A stretch of 64,000 nucleotides of DNA from Oscillospiraceae bacterium (lineage in GTDB: Bacteria > Bacillota > Clostridia > Oscillospirales > Ruminococcaceae). The translations under genes and the position numbers were made by a program. Below, piece by piece: positions 16,588 through 25,281 of the stretch (position 1 is its first letter; the number at the start of each line of letters is the position of its first letter). The notes under the pieces were generated by a model. That model saw only the letters and a program-made list of their open reading frames with translations. It made no database searches and was not told the origin of the DNA. The DNA lies in contig WRKM01000001.1 in assembly GCA_009778065.1 (NCBI GenBank), positions 1-64,000 of the forward strand. The letters run 5' to 3'.

Positions 16588-18027
16588 ATGGCTGATATGC
16601 TTGAGGACATCCTCAACGAGGTGGATAAGAAAAAACGTAACGACAATTCGGATAATCGAAATAACACAGAGAACTCATATGAATCCGACTCAGACGATTA
16701 CGGCAATGACGATTATACCGATTATAACATCGGCGGTCAAGGATTGCCCGTATATTCGTCTGAAAAAGCCGCTTGGCAAAGCGGTCGTTTCGGCAAGTTC
16801 ATAAGGGCTGTCGTACCCCTGAAAAGCGATAAACCGCTCGAAATCGTGCGTAAAATCGTATTTATCACATCGCTCACAATAGCTGTCGTTTGTTTAGTAA
16901 TCATTCTTACCGACATACGTGAGGGTAAAAAGCATGACGCAACCTATGACGGAATACGGGATTCTATGGAGCATATAAGGCTCTCCGGAACTGTTTCGTA
17001 TACGTCGGACAAGGTAGAGGAAATGCTCTCAGACGACCCTGAGGCTCTGTGGCAGTATGCACATGAGCTGTATGCGGAAATTCTTGAAGCTAACCCCTCT
17101 ACGACACTAACCCCCGAAAGAATTTTTGAAATTCTGACTGAAAAACCCGGTATTTTACCCCAGTACATAGAGACCTACGACAGAAACAACCAGCTTATCG
17201 GACATCTGATTATGCCCGATACGCCGAAAAACAAGCTCGATTATCCCGTTTTTCAACACCGCGAATACGACGAAGACGGTAACGTCACGGGTAGTAACAG
17301 CTACTATTTAGAATACGATATAGACCTCCGACCGTCAAAGCTCGGCACAGTTTTTGCCGAATGGCGCTTCCCCTTCACCCCGACGTCGCGTCCCGACAAT
17401 ACCGTTCTTTACGGTCATAATATCGCCGACGGCAGAATGTTTAACTCCGTGGTACGCTATTACCCCTACTACAACGCTTATGCACGTTCGGGTAATATTG
17501 AATATTACCGCCAATATCCCGTCATTCAGTTTGATACTATATACGAAGAGGGCTTTTACAAGGTTTTTGCGGTTATATACGTCCACACTGAGGAAGACCG
17601 TTATGACGATGTTTTCGATTATTTCAGATGGCGTGAAATCCCCGACAGAGAGACGTTTTTCACATTCATAGTAAATATAATGGACAGGAGTGCGTTTTAT
17701 ACCGATGTTGACCTGCGGTACGGCGATGAACTGTTAACGCTCTCTACCTGTTATTATCCGCTCGGAGAACAGTTAGACTCCCGTGTTGTGGTATTTGCGC
17801 GTAGGGTGAGACCGGGTGAAAGTACGGATGTTGATTTAGACGCCTCTTATGTAAACCCTTCTCCTCATTACTTTGACTATTACTACAGGGCAAGAGGCGG
17901 CTCGTGGGCGGGCAGAGAGTGGGACACAAGTAAGGTTGAAGGCTTAGACGAATGGCTTAATAAACGCGGAGACGCCCCCACACATTTATTGTTCTCAGAG
18001 CTTCAAGAGGAAATAGCCGGACAATAA
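16588..18027 (+). CDS. Class B sortase (second of three)
   Basis: This 479-aa paralogue has a long acidic, Asn/Asp-rich cytoplasmic N-terminus (residues 1-~55), a membrane segment near residues 88-107, and a sortase-B domain. The catalytic His is in LYGHNIADG, Cys388 in TLSTCYYP, and the Arg in LDSRVVVF. The shared motifs are present as PLKSDK...VRKIVF before the membrane segment and WAGREWD near the C-terminus. An extra ~30-residue C-terminal tail follows the last motif. It starts 48 bp after sortase 1 behind a GAAAGGA ribosome-binding site. The substrate is not known; nearby surface proteins at 23-26.6 kb are candidates. Confidence 0.93.
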   Translation: MADMLEDILNEVDKKKRNDNSDNRNNTENSYESDSDDYGNDDYTDYNIGGQGLPVYSSEKAAWQSGRFGKFIRAVVPLKSDKPLEIVRKIVFITSLTIAVVCLVIILTDIREGKKHDATYDGIRDSMEHIRLSGTVSYTSDKVEEMLSDDPEALWQYAHELYAEILEANPSTTLTPERIFEILTEKPGILPQYIETYDRNNQLIGHLIMPDTPKNKLDYPVFQHREYDEDGNVTGSNSYYLEYDIDLRPSKLGTVFAEWRFPFTPTSRPDNTVLYGHNIADGRMFNSVVRYYPYYNAYARSGNIEYYRQYPVIQFDTIYEEGFYKVFAVIYVHTEEDRYDDVFDYFRWREIPDRETFFTFIVNIMDRSAFYTDVDLRYGDELLTLSTCYYPLGEQLDSRVVVFARRVRPGESTDVDLDASYVNPSPHYFDYYYRARGGSWAGREWDTSKVEGLDEWLNKRGDAPTHLLFSELQEEIAGQ

Positions 18028-18081
18028 TTTGAACAAAAAACGTCATAACTAAAATTTATTTTAAAAAGGCAGGTTTTTAAA

Positions 18082-19269
18082 TTGCCGGAATTTGATAAAC
18101 GTCCAATTAAAAAGCCGGACGGACCTACGGGGATTCCCGGTGAAAAAGGTTCGCGAAGCGCGGTCAGACAAAAGCCGCTCGTGAGGCACAGGGAAAATCT
18201 CGCCGTCTCGGTTCTGCACGGACTTATTCCGTGGAAAGGCGACAGCAAAGCCGATATTATAAGAAAGATTATTTTCTTGGCTTCGCTCGCGCTGATAATT
18301 TGGTCTGCAATACTTATTACAAATTTCTACGTACTTCGCCCCGCCAGACTTCGTAATGAGCAAATGCGGATTCTTGAAATAAGAAACAACTATGCAGGCG
18401 AGGAATTTTTTGATGTACCCGCATGGCAACTCAGCGGCTCCGGCGGTGCGGAGGGCGAGGTCGTTACTGTCATCGGCGAATACATGGACTGGTATAATCT
18501 CAATAATGACTTTGTGGGATATTTGGAAATCTACCCCTTCATACAGTACCCCGTCTATCAGGCGGAGAACAACGAGTTTTATCTTAATCACAATAGTGAG
18601 AAAAGACCCACCGCCAACGGTACCGTTTACGCCGATTATGAGGGGATATTTACCCCTACCGAGCGTCCGCACAATACCATAATCTACGGTCATAATCTCA
18701 TGACGAAGGACCTGTTTCAACCGCTTACGATGTACCGCCCGAATCATGTTTCAGGGGTTGATTCGTTTGAGTTTTTGAAAACCAACTCCACAATAACTTT
18801 CGATACCCTTTACGCACGCGGGGATTATAAAATTTTTGCAGTTTTTCAATCTAACGTGCGTCCTGCACAGGGAGAAGTTTTCAGATACTGGGATAATATT
18901 TATTTTGACAGCAAAACGCATTTTGATAGCTTCGTAGCAGACATTCTCGACAGAAGCCTGTATTATACTAACGTCGATTTACAGTACGGCGATGAGCTTT
19001 TACTTCTCTCGACCTGCGATTTTTCAATTTTTGCCAACGGCTCGGATTCAAGCGTTAGGTTAGTCATAGCGGCAAGGCGGGTAAGAGAAAACGAACGTCC
19101 CGGATTTACGCAGGAAGAAACAGATGCTTTTATCGACAATCGGGGTACCGACGAGAACGACTTCTTAAAACGTAAAATGTTCGAGGAGTATTACAGAGTG
19201 CGTGTCCCCGCCGGGTGGGCGGGCAGAAACTGGGACTTAAATTATATAAAGGATTTTGAGGTACAATGA
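18082..19269 (+). CDS. Class B sortase (third of three), TTG start
   Basis: This 395-aa paralogue has a membrane segment near residues 70-88 and a sortase-B domain with His in IYGHNLMTKDLF, Cys312 in LLSTCDF and Arg in VRLVIAARR. The region between Cys and Arg (DFSIFANGSDSS) differs from the other two copies, which suggests altered specificity. The start is a TTG at 18082: the AAGGCAGG site 9 bases upstream fits it, and no ATG lies near. The shared KGDS...IRKIIF and WAGRNWD motifs are present. Its stop overlaps the start of the SpoIID-like gene by 4 bp, so the two are translationally coupled. Confidence 0.9.
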   Translation: MPEFDKRPIKKPDGPTGIPGEKGSRSAVRQKPLVRHRENLAVSVLHGLIPWKGDSKADIIRKIIFLASLALIIWSAILITNFYVLRPARLRNEQMRILEIRNNYAGEEFFDVPAWQLSGSGGAEGEVVTVIGEYMDWYNLNNDFVGYLEIYPFIQYPVYQAENNEFYLNHNSEKRPTANGTVYADYEGIFTPTERPHNTIIYGHNLMTKDLFQPLTMYRPNHVSGVDSFEFLKTNSTITFDTLYARGDYKIFAVFQSNVRPAQGEVFRYWDNIYFDSKTHFDSFVADILDRSLYYTNVDLQYGDELLLLSTCDFSIFANGSDSSVRLVIAARRVRENERPGFTQEETDAFIDNRGTDENDFLKRKMFEEYYRVRVPAGWAGRNWDLNYIKDFEVQ

Positions 19270-20657
19270 CTAATTCTTCATTACTGCGCTGTGCGGCGGC
19301 ATTTTTAGTGCTGTCGGCGTACATATGGCTTTTCGGAATCACAGGCGTGATTGAGGGTGAACCTGACTTCGCGTTTGCTGACGAAAGCCTTGAATTTAAC
19401 CCTATAGAAAAAGGCGGGGAGGAGGACGAAGGCGAAGACGATGTTTTATCGGCTATTGTTTTAGGTGTAAATCCCGCTAACGACCCGAAGCCCGGCTTTA
19501 TTGACCTACCGGGGCAGGGCTCACCGCCCGATGAACACATGATTTTACAGGTAGACACCGTACCTTTCGCCGCTGACAACGAGCTTCAAGCACCTGTCGT
19601 TCTGCCGCCTGCTATTACACCGCCGGAACCGACCGAACCTGCCGAGGTGACGACGCCCGTGATTACCACCACGACGCCAGTGCCTACTACAACGCCCGAA
19701 CCCACAACGACGCCCGAACCTATGACCTTCCCTCCCGAAATAACAACGTCTCCCCCGCCGCTTGAACCGATTTTTACGGACGAGATTCCCCTTGACGCCG
19801 TTCCCGAACCGGAAATTGTTTTCGATGTTCAAACCCCCATACAGGCGGAAAGGCTTACGGTAGAGAGTTCAAACGGTCAGGTCACTGACAGTGCGTTAAA
19901 TATTGTCTCGCGAATCGTCCAGGCAGAAATCGGCAGTTCTTTCGATGTAGAGGCGATAAAGGCGCAGGCTGTAGCAGCCTATACTTACATTATGCACTAT
20001 CAGAGCCAGGGCGGGGTCGCGAGAGCGGAGCTTGCTACTAACGCCTCCGAACGTGTAATCGAAAGTGTAAGAGAGGTTTTAGGACTCGCGCTTTTCTATG
20101 ACGGGGATTTTATACCTGCTGTCTATCATGCTTCAAGTGCGGGTAATACCGCCTCTTCCGCAAATGCGTGGGGCGGAGATTTACCTTATCTGCGCGGTAC
20201 GCAAACCGATTTTGATAAAGAACATGACCCTAACTACGGGCTTATAACTACTTTTTCATCAACGGATATAAGAGTCGCCGTGCTTGAACGGACGGGGATT
20301 AATCTCTCGGGCGACCCTTCGGAATGGCTCGCGGTTCTCAGTTATGTTGATAATGTGTATGTGGGGACTATGACTGTAGGAGGTCAATCCTCTTATATCG
20401 CCTCCGATGGCAGTGAAGTACGGTTTACAGGCATGAGTTTCCGTAATGTATTAGGTGCACGGGCATTGCGTTCACCCGCATTTGAATTTGTATACGACTC
20501 CGCAACGGACAGGTTTATATTCACCACCTTCGGTTACGGACACGGCGTTGGTATGAGCCAAAACGGAGCGCATATTTTAGCGCGGCATTACGGCTTTGAT
20601 TTCAGGCAAATATTAGCATTTTATTACCCCGGAACAATACTCAGACAGGCGCTTTAA
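19266..20657 (+). CDS. SpoIID/LytB-type peptidoglycan lytic transglycosylase, membrane-anchored
   Basis: The 463-aa protein has one N-terminal membrane segment, a Pro/Thr/Glu-rich spacer at about residues 115-175 (repeats of TTTPEP type), and a SpoIID domain from ~195. SpoIID cleaves glycan strands stripped of stem peptides during engulfment. The putative catalytic Glu221 (VQAEI) and the C-terminal GYGHGVGMSQNGA motif are intact. The long low-complexity spacer is unlike classical SpoIID (~340 aa). Co-translation with a sortase suggests a vegetative or surface role. It may instead belong to sporulation; expression data would separate these. Confidence 0.88.
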   Translation: MTNSSLLRCAAAFLVLSAYIWLFGITGVIEGEPDFAFADESLEFNPIEKGGEEDEGEDDVLSAIVLGVNPANDPKPGFIDLPGQGSPPDEHMILQVDTVPFAADNELQAPVVLPPAITPPEPTEPAEVTTPVITTTTPVPTTTPEPTTTPEPMTFPPEITTSPPPLEPIFTDEIPLDAVPEPEIVFDVQTPIQAERLTVESSNGQVTDSALNIVSRIVQAEIGSSFDVEAIKAQAVAAYTYIMHYQSQGGVARAELATNASERVIESVREVLGLALFYDGDFIPAVYHASSAGNTASSANAWGGDLPYLRGTQTDFDKEHDPNYGLITTFSSTDIRVAVLERTGINLSGDPSEWLAVLSYVDNVYVGTMTVGGQSSYIASDGSEVRFTGMSFRNVLGARALRSPAFEFVYDSATDRFIFTTFGYGHGVGMSQNGAHILARHYGFDFRQILAFYYPGTILRQAL

Positions 20658-20691
20658 GAACAAACGAAAAACGGCATAATAAAATAAAATA

Positions 20692-20720
20692 TTGACAAGT
20701 GGGCTGACAAATGATATACT
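20692..20720 (+). promoter_or_regulatory. Promoter of metK
   Basis: TTGACA (20692-20697), a 17-bp spacer and TATACT (20715-20720) with a TGA extension. The leader is about 55 nt and carries GGAGG at 20767-20771. It is too short for a SAM riboswitch and none is seen. Confidence 0.85.
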
Positions 20721-20781
20721 GATTAATATACGTTTGTAAAAAATAACCCTTAATAACTACTAACACGGAGGATTCAAAAAA

Positions 20782-21960
20782 ATGTCAAAACACCTTTTCA
20801 CTTCGGAGAGCGTAACCGAAGGACACCCCGACAAAATCTGCGACCGCATTTCTGACGCGGTACTCGATGCGCTATTGGAAAAAGACCCCATGTCCCGCGT
20901 GGCGTGCGAAACCTGTACGACGACAGGTATGGTTCTTGTTATGGGTGAGATTACCACAAAAGCATATGCGGACATACCTAAGTTAGTACGCGGCGTAGTC
21001 AAAGATATAGGCTACGACAACGCTTCTTACGGTTTTGACTGCAACACCTGCGCCGTGCTGACGGCGATTGACGAACAGTCGAGCGATATAGCCATGGGGG
21101 TCAACGATTCTTATGAGACCAAAAACGCCGCAGAAAACGACACGGGTGCGGGCGACCAGGGTATGATGTTCGGTTATGCCTGTGATGAAACGCCTGAGCT
21201 TATGCCGCTCCCTATCTCGTTAGCGCATAAATTGGCGTTAAAACTGACAAATGTCCGTAAAAGCGGCGAACTCGATTATCTGCTCCCCGACGGAAAATCG
21301 CAGGTTACCGTAGAATATGAGAACGGTAAGCCGATTCGCCTTGATGCGGTAGTAATTTCCTCACAGCACAAGGATTCGGTTACACTCGAACAAATTCGAG
21401 CCGAGGTTGTAGAAAAGGTTATAAAAACTACCGTCCCTGCGAACCTGCTTGATGAAAACACCAAGTATTATGTAAACCCCACAGGGCGTTTCGTAATAGG
21501 CGGACCTCAGGGCGACTCCGGTCTTACGGGCAGAAAAATTATTGTAGATACCTATGGAGGATATTCCAGACACGGCGGCGGCGCATTTTCGGGAAAAGAC
21601 CCGACAAAGGTTGACCGCAGTGCCGCCTATATGGCGCGTTATGCGGCGAAAAACGTAGTCGCGGCGGGGCTTGCCGCGAAGTGCGAGGTGCAGTTGGCGT
21701 ATGCCATAGGCGTAGCGAAGCCTGTTTCGGTTATGGTCGATACCTTCGGTACGGGTAAAGTCGCGGACGAAAAACTCTCCGCCGCTCTTTCGGAGGTTTT
21801 CGATTTCAGACCTGCCGCAATTATTGAAACGCTCGAACTGCGTAAGCCGCAATACCGCGAACTTTCTGCCTACGGACATATGGGCAGAGAGGACTTGAGC
21901 GTGAAATGGGAAAAAACCGATAAAACCGAGTTATTGAAAAAGGCTGTATCGGGTAGCTGA
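20782..21960 (+). CDS. metK: S-adenosylmethionine synthetase
   Basis: This enzyme makes S-adenosylmethionine from methionine and ATP. The 392-aa length is standard. The start [14 protein letters not shown], the [15 protein letters not shown]-binding motif and the [19 protein letters not shown] motif are intact. It has its own strong promoter and is followed by a hairpin and a small DUF6774 gene. Confidence 0.98.
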   Translation: MSKHLFTSESVTEGHPDKICDRISDAVLDALLEKDPMSRVACETCTTTGMVLVMGEITTKAYADIPKLVRGVVKDIGYDNASYGFDCNTCAVLTAIDEQSSDIAMGVNDSYETKNAAENDTGAGDQGMMFGYACDETPELMPLPISLAHKLALKLTNVRKSGELDYLLPDGKSQVTVEYENGKPIRLDAVVISSQHKDSVTLEQIRAEVVEKVIKTTVPANLLDENTKYYVNPTGRFVIGGPQGDSGLTGRKIIVDTYGGYSRHGGGAFSGKDPTKVDRSAAYMARYAAKNVVAAGLAAKCEVQLAYAIGVAKPVSVMVDTFGTGKVADEKLSAALSEVFDFRPAAIIETLELRKPQYRELSAYGHMGREDLSVKWEKTDKTELLKKAVSGS

Positions 21961-21981
21961 TAATTAAGTAATTTAAAGACA

Positions 21982-22008
21982 TTCCCCTCGTATAATGTAC
22001 GAGGGGAA
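21982..22008 (+). promoter_or_regulatory. Hairpin after metK that buries the next gene's ribosome-binding site
   Basis: A perfect 11-bp stem (TTCCCCTCGTA at 21982-21992, complement at 21998-22008) with a 5-nt loop is followed by ATTTT. It looks like the metK terminator. Its 3' arm also contains GAGGGG, the only ribosome-binding site of the gene starting at 22014, so the same structure would block translation of any read-through message. Confidence 0.7.
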
Positions 22009-22013
22009 ATTTT

Positions 22014-22256
22014 ATGGACAAAAGAAATTTTTCCGGATTAAATTCCGCTGAAATCACCGCATCCGTAACCGCCGCGGCGAATCTGCTCGCGGCAAAGCTG
22101 TCTGACAACGAGCTTAACCTGCTCTCATCAGTATTTATGCAGTTCGCAGACACGCTTGCCACTATTTATGTAGTGAGAATAATAAACAGTACCGCCGAAA
22201 CCGACGGCACCGCTCAAAAAGACGGAGATAAAAATCAAAATGTTAAGCAAAATTAG
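22014..22256 (+). CDS. DUF6774-like small protein
   Basis: The 80-aa protein has the pattern ANLLAAKLSDNELNLLSSVFMQFADTLATI, which I recognise as the DUF6774 family of small Clostridia proteins with unknown function. It is predicted helical and not membrane-bound. A charged tail follows. The ATG at 22014 uses the GAGGGG site that is paired in the hairpin at 21982-22008. Its 3' end overlaps the convergent thiT gene by 14 bp. Confidence 0.7.
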   Translation: MDKRNFSGLNSAEITASVTAAANLLAAKLSDNELNLLSSVFMQFADTLATIYVVRIINSTAETDGTAQKDGDKNQNVKQN

Positions 22257-22824
22257 GCGCGAAGAGTTTTCTTATATACGGGGTTTTAAGCAGAACAACC
22301 GCGCCTATGGTAGTAAATATTATTTCGGGGAACATATAAATACCGTTGTAGACTAAAGAATAGACAGGAACGCTTAAATCCGATGCCCATTCGTAATAAG
22401 CCTTGTATTCGCCCCATAGGATAACGCCCGAAAGGAAGTGAGAAAAAAAGCGCAGAGTTAAAGCCGTAGCAACACCAAGGCACTGACCCTCAACACCTTT
22501 TTTTCTGAAAACACCCGCCAATCCTATAACAGTGTAAGCCAATATGTAATCAAGGAAAGTCATTCCCGCGAAAACTGCGGGTGTGAGCGACCACGTCATT
22601 ACTTCTCCGAGAGATGTAAAAAATTGTATAAGCGAGAATAAAAATGCTACGGGTAATCCCCATTTTAAGCCGTGCCGAATCGAAACAACAGCAATGGGAA
22701 GCATAGATAAAAGCGTGACCGAGCCGCCGAAGGGCATCCTGATAATTTTTACGAAACTAAGTGCAATCGCAAGCCCAAGCATAATCGCACATTCCACGAG
22801 GATTAAGGTTTTTTGGTTTTTCAT
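22243..22824 (-). CDS. thiT: Thiamine ECF transporter substrate-binding subunit ThiT
   Basis: ThiT is the membrane S-component that captures thiamine and docks on the shared ECF module (EcfAA'T), which is not in this window. The 193-aa protein has about six membrane segments. Typical features are MPFGGSVTLLSMLPI, MTFLDYILAY and LRFFSHFLSGVILWGEY with thiamine-contacting aromatic residues. The gene is controlled by the TPP riboswitch at 22915-23000, which independently supports the assignment. Confidence 0.95.
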   Translation of the reverse strand: MKNQKTLILVECAIMLGLAIALSFVKIIRMPFGGSVTLLSMLPIAVVSIRHGLKWGLPVAFLFSLIQFFTSLGEVMTWSLTPAVFAGMTFLDYILAYTVIGLAGVFRKKGVEGQCLGVATALTLRFFSHFLSGVILWGEYKAYYEWASDLSVPVYSLVYNGIYMFPEIIFTTIGAVVLLKTPYIRKLFAPNFA

Positions 22825-22862
22825 GTATTTTTTCCTTTCATGCTTAAAAAAATTCTACAGGC

Positions 22863-22893
22863 AACAAAAAAACTTCCCCTACAAAGAGAAGTT
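22863..22893 (-). terminator. Expression-platform terminator of the TPP riboswitch
   Basis: On the minus strand AACTTC (22893-22888) pairs with GAAGTT (22876-22871), followed by a run of seven Ts. It lies between the riboswitch aptamer and thiT, so thiamine pyrophosphate would favour premature termination. Confidence 0.8.
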
Positions 22894-22914
22894 AAAAGCT
22901 TTGAGAATTGTACT

Positions 22915-23000
22915 ATTTCCCTACGGCGGCATTATCCGCATCAGGTTATAGGTCGAAACGTCAAGCCGTTTCCTCTCAGCCGAAATATCAGCTCCCTGTG
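22915..23000 (-). ncRNA. TPP riboswitch (THI element)
   Basis: The conserved aptamer blocks are present in order on the minus strand: ACAGGGAGC (P1/P2), CTGAGAGGAAA (P3 side), the ACCTGATGCGGATAATGCCG block (P4/P5), and the closing TAGGGA. The promoter ends just upstream (23007-23035). It senses thiamine pyrophosphate and controls thiT. Confidence 0.95.
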
Positions 23001-23006
23001 CTTTAT

Positions 23007-23035
23007 ATTTTAGCATATATGCCCCGCCGTGTCAA
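23007..23035 (-). promoter_or_regulatory. Promoter of the TPP riboswitch-thiT transcript
   Basis: TTGACA (23035-23030), a 17-bp spacer and TAAAAT (23012-23007) with TGC before it. The predicted start coincides with the first base of the riboswitch. Confidence 0.8.
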
Positions 23036-23117
23036 CCCCCCTTGTTTTAAAAAGTCGGAAATTTTGTTTATATCTAACAATTAATCAGCCCTTTTTGCCC
23101 TAAGATACGTTAAAATA

Positions 23118-23162
23118 TTGTATAAAACTGCTATTGTTTTTCCGCTCAAAAATTAGTATAAT
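23118..23162 (+). promoter_or_regulatory. Promoter of surface-protein gene 1 with shared upstream element
   Basis: TTGTTT (23134-23139), a 17-bp spacer and TATAAT (23157-23162). The 19-bp stretch 23118-23136 (TTGTATAAAACTGCTATTG) recurs with changes before the next two surface-protein genes (24184-24202 and 25181-25199), each 20-21 bp before TATAAT. Confidence 0.65.
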
Positions 23163-23221
23163 GTAATAGTGACAACTAAAATGAATAAAAGTAAATAACT
23201 TTTCAGGAGGTAATACTATAT

Positions 23222-24169
23222 ATGAAAATCATGAAACGGCTTGCCGCGGTGGTCGTCTTTGCACTCGTTGTATGTTTAGCGATAACCCCCGCCGTTGCTG
23301 CGGAAATAAACTGGATTGAGGTCTATGACAGGTTTGATGCGCGAAGCGGAATTTCGTTTAATCACGCCAAGCTTTTAGAGGGCGTCGGAAATACCCCCGA
23401 AAGCGAGTACAGATTCACATATGTCGTTGAAAACTCGCCGAATGATGACCCGGATTTTGAGGGAATCGACTATAAGGTAGTTACCCAAGGGGGAGAAATC
23501 AGCCCTGCCGATTTACCCTATCTGCGTTTTACCGGTCCGTTTCAGCCTAACGATATAGAGATTTTATTAGGCGAGATAACTTTGGTCGCCCATATAGTCC
23601 CCGGGGAACAAGACGCCAACAGGGCGAATATCCGTCCGGACTATATGAGACGTTCGGGGATGCTCGAACACGAAATCACTATCAACTCCCAGTCGCGGAC
23701 AGCCCCGTCATTTTATATTAAGAATATAATCGTTGAGCATATATTAGACGGTGAAACAACTGTTATTTACGAGATGGCTACAGACCCCCTTGTTCAGGGT
23801 TTGTCAGACGGCGATGAATTTATCGAAGGCAGCAGCGGTCTTTCCCGTGCAGACGTCGAGGGTTCACGTTTTGAGGCTTCTTACAGAATAGTCAGAGGTC
23901 CTGCGCCTGAAGGTGCGAATATCTCTGACGTCACGCCTCCCCCCCCGCCGCCTCCGCCGACAGAGCCTGAAGTTACCGCCGAACCCGAAACACCCCCGCC
24001 TGCCGAAACCGAAATCGAAGAACCCGCCGAGCAGGTTACCCCGCCTGCCCCTGCCTCTTCGACATCAGACAACGGCGGTGTCAGCTCCATGCTCATAGTT
24101 TTAATCGGCGTTTCAGTCGTGGCTATCGTTATAGCGGCTTTGGGTGCGGTTGTTTTAAAGAAAAAATAA
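23222..24169 (+). CDS. Secreted, membrane/cell-wall-anchored surface protein
   Basis: The 315-aa protein has a signal peptide (cleavage expected after AVA at ~26), a ~200-residue beta-rich domain I do not recognise, and a Pro/Glu-rich linker with a run of eight prolines near residue 240. A C-terminal membrane segment and KKK tail follow. The tail layout is that of a sortase substrate, but there is no LPxTG; the residues just before the membrane segment are TSDNGGVSS. It could be a substrate of one of the class B sortases or simply membrane-anchored. The ribosome-binding site is GGAGG at about 23206-23210. Confidence 0.7.
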   Translation: MKIMKRLAAVVVFALVVCLAITPAVAAEINWIEVYDRFDARSGISFNHAKLLEGVGNTPESEYRFTYVVENSPNDDPDFEGIDYKVVTQGGEISPADLPYLRFTGPFQPNDIEILLGEITLVAHIVPGEQDANRANIRPDYMRRSGMLEHEITINSQSRTAPSFYIKNIIVEHILDGETTVIYEMATDPLVQGLSDGDEFIEGSSGLSRADVEGSRFEASYRIVRGPAPEGANISDVTPPPPPPPPTEPEVTAEPETPPPAETEIEEPAEQVTPPAPASSTSDNGGVSSMLIVLIGVSVVAIVIAALGAVVLKKK

Positions 24170-24183
24170 AACTTTTTTATTAA

Positions 24184-24228
24184 TTGTGCATTTTACCTAT
24201 TGCATTTTTATTTAATAGCGTGTATAAT
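24184..24228 (+). promoter_or_regulatory. Promoter of surface-protein gene 2
   Basis: TTGCAT (24200-24205), a 17-bp spacer and TATAAT (24223-24228). The upstream 24184-24202 segment is the most diverged copy of the shared element but keeps TTGT and CTATTG. Confidence 0.65.
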
Positions 24229-24300
24229 GAAACTGTTACGGCAAAATTAATCGGCTTTTAAAGCCCGACTAATCAAAAATTTATTTTGGAGGAAAAACAA

Positions 24301-25041
24301 ATGTTAAAAAAAGCATCTGCCATTATTCTGGCATTATGCATGATTACGGCTCTTTCGTTTACCGTAGGTGCGGAAGATGAAGCGTTGACCATTCGCCCGT
24401 GGGAATTCTGCGGAGCTCTTTTAGACGCTGAGGCGGCAGGTCTCGTTGTAGGTACTGCTTATTCGCTCGTTTACGAGATTGAGGCAGACGCAACCACCGG
24501 CTACAGAGTAAGATACTCAAGCGGCGATGGTGAAGCCGCAGGTCCTTTCGCTCATAACGACGAAAACGGCGACCCTATGGCGCATAGCTCAGACGCAGCG
24601 ACCGCCGCAGGTTTAGTTGCAAACCAAATCCCCGCAAGATTTACCGACGGTACGATAGCCGCAGGTACAACCGCGACAATTACTGTTAACTTTGTTTTCG
24701 GCGCAGACCTTCCCGATGTTTCTCCCTCACACATGAAGTTCATCGGTCTCTTCGGCATGTTCGGCGGAGCTGACTTTAACACATTGGGTGCGGCTCTTAA
24801 AGATGCTTCCGGTAACACACTTATCGGCGTAGGTACTTTAGAAGGCAGTGCGGCTCCCGCACCGACACCCGCTCCTGCCGGTGACGGTGGCGGCGATACT
24901 CCTGCTCCTGTTCCTTCCGCCGGCGGCGCAGAACAAGACAAGCACGAAACCGACACGGGGCTTGCTCCGATTGCTACCGTTGCGGCGATTGCAGTTGTTG
25001 CTACCGTAGGAGTAGTTGTTTCGGTGAAAAAGAAAAAGTAG
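24301..25041 (+). CDS. Secreted surface protein with C-terminal anchor tail
   Basis: The 246-aa protein has a signal peptide ending about VGA, one beta-rich domain, an Ala/Pro/Gly linker and a C-terminal tail ETDTGLAPI + hydrophobic segment + KKKK. TDTGLAP sits where a sorting motif would be and resembles the PxTG core with Pro changed to Asp. Its folded domain (IRPWEFCGALL...YRVRYSSGDGEA...IPARF) is similar to the C-terminal domain of the next gene's product. The ATG at 24301 follows GGAGG; a TTG start at 24286 would lie on that site. Function unknown; perhaps carbohydrate binding. Confidence 0.7.
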   Translation: MLKKASAIILALCMITALSFTVGAEDEALTIRPWEFCGALLDAEAAGLVVGTAYSLVYEIEADATTGYRVRYSSGDGEAAGPFAHNDENGDPMAHSSDAATAAGLVANQIPARFTDGTIAAGTTATITVNFVFGADLPDVSPSHMKFIGLFGMFGGADFNTLGAALKDASGNTLIGVGTLEGSAAPAPTPAPAGDGGGDTPAPVPSAGGAEQDKHETDTGLAPIATVAAIAVVATVGVVVSVKKKK

Positions 25042-25064
25042 TAATATACCACGGTATTAAAAAT

Positions 25065-25093
25065 AATCCCCCGTTTTAAAAAAGCGGGGGATT
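25065..25093 (+). terminator. Terminator after surface-protein gene 2
   Basis: A 9-bp stem AATCCCCCG (25065-25073) with its complement at 25085-25093 encloses an 11-nt A-rich loop and is followed by TACCTTT. Confidence 0.75.
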
Positions 25094-25180
25094 TACCTTT
25101 GACGGCAAAGAGTTTTGAGACTCTCCCTTGTGCAAACATCATAATTATTGTCGCATTTAACCGCATATTACTAAAAATAA

Positions 25181-25226
25181 TTGTATAAAATTACTATTGA
25201 TATTTGTCCTTTAAATCTGTTATAAT
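25181..25226 (+). promoter_or_regulatory. Promoter of surface-protein gene 3
   Basis: TTGATA (25197-25202), an 18-bp spacer and TATAAT (25221-25226) with TGT extension. Segment 25181-25199 matches 23118-23136 at 17 of 19 positions. Confidence 0.7.
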
Positions 25227-25281
25227 AATCGTAGTGTATCTAAGGGATACATAACTTAAATTTATTATGGAGGAAAATCAA

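Noticed and set aside
20721-20781. SAM riboswitch upstream of metK
   Set aside because: The leader is about 55 nt and lacks the SAM-I core and any terminator.
23942-23968. Frameshift at the run of proline codons in the surface-protein gene
   Set aside because: The frame continues correctly into the linker, membrane segment and KKK tail, so the polyproline run is real.
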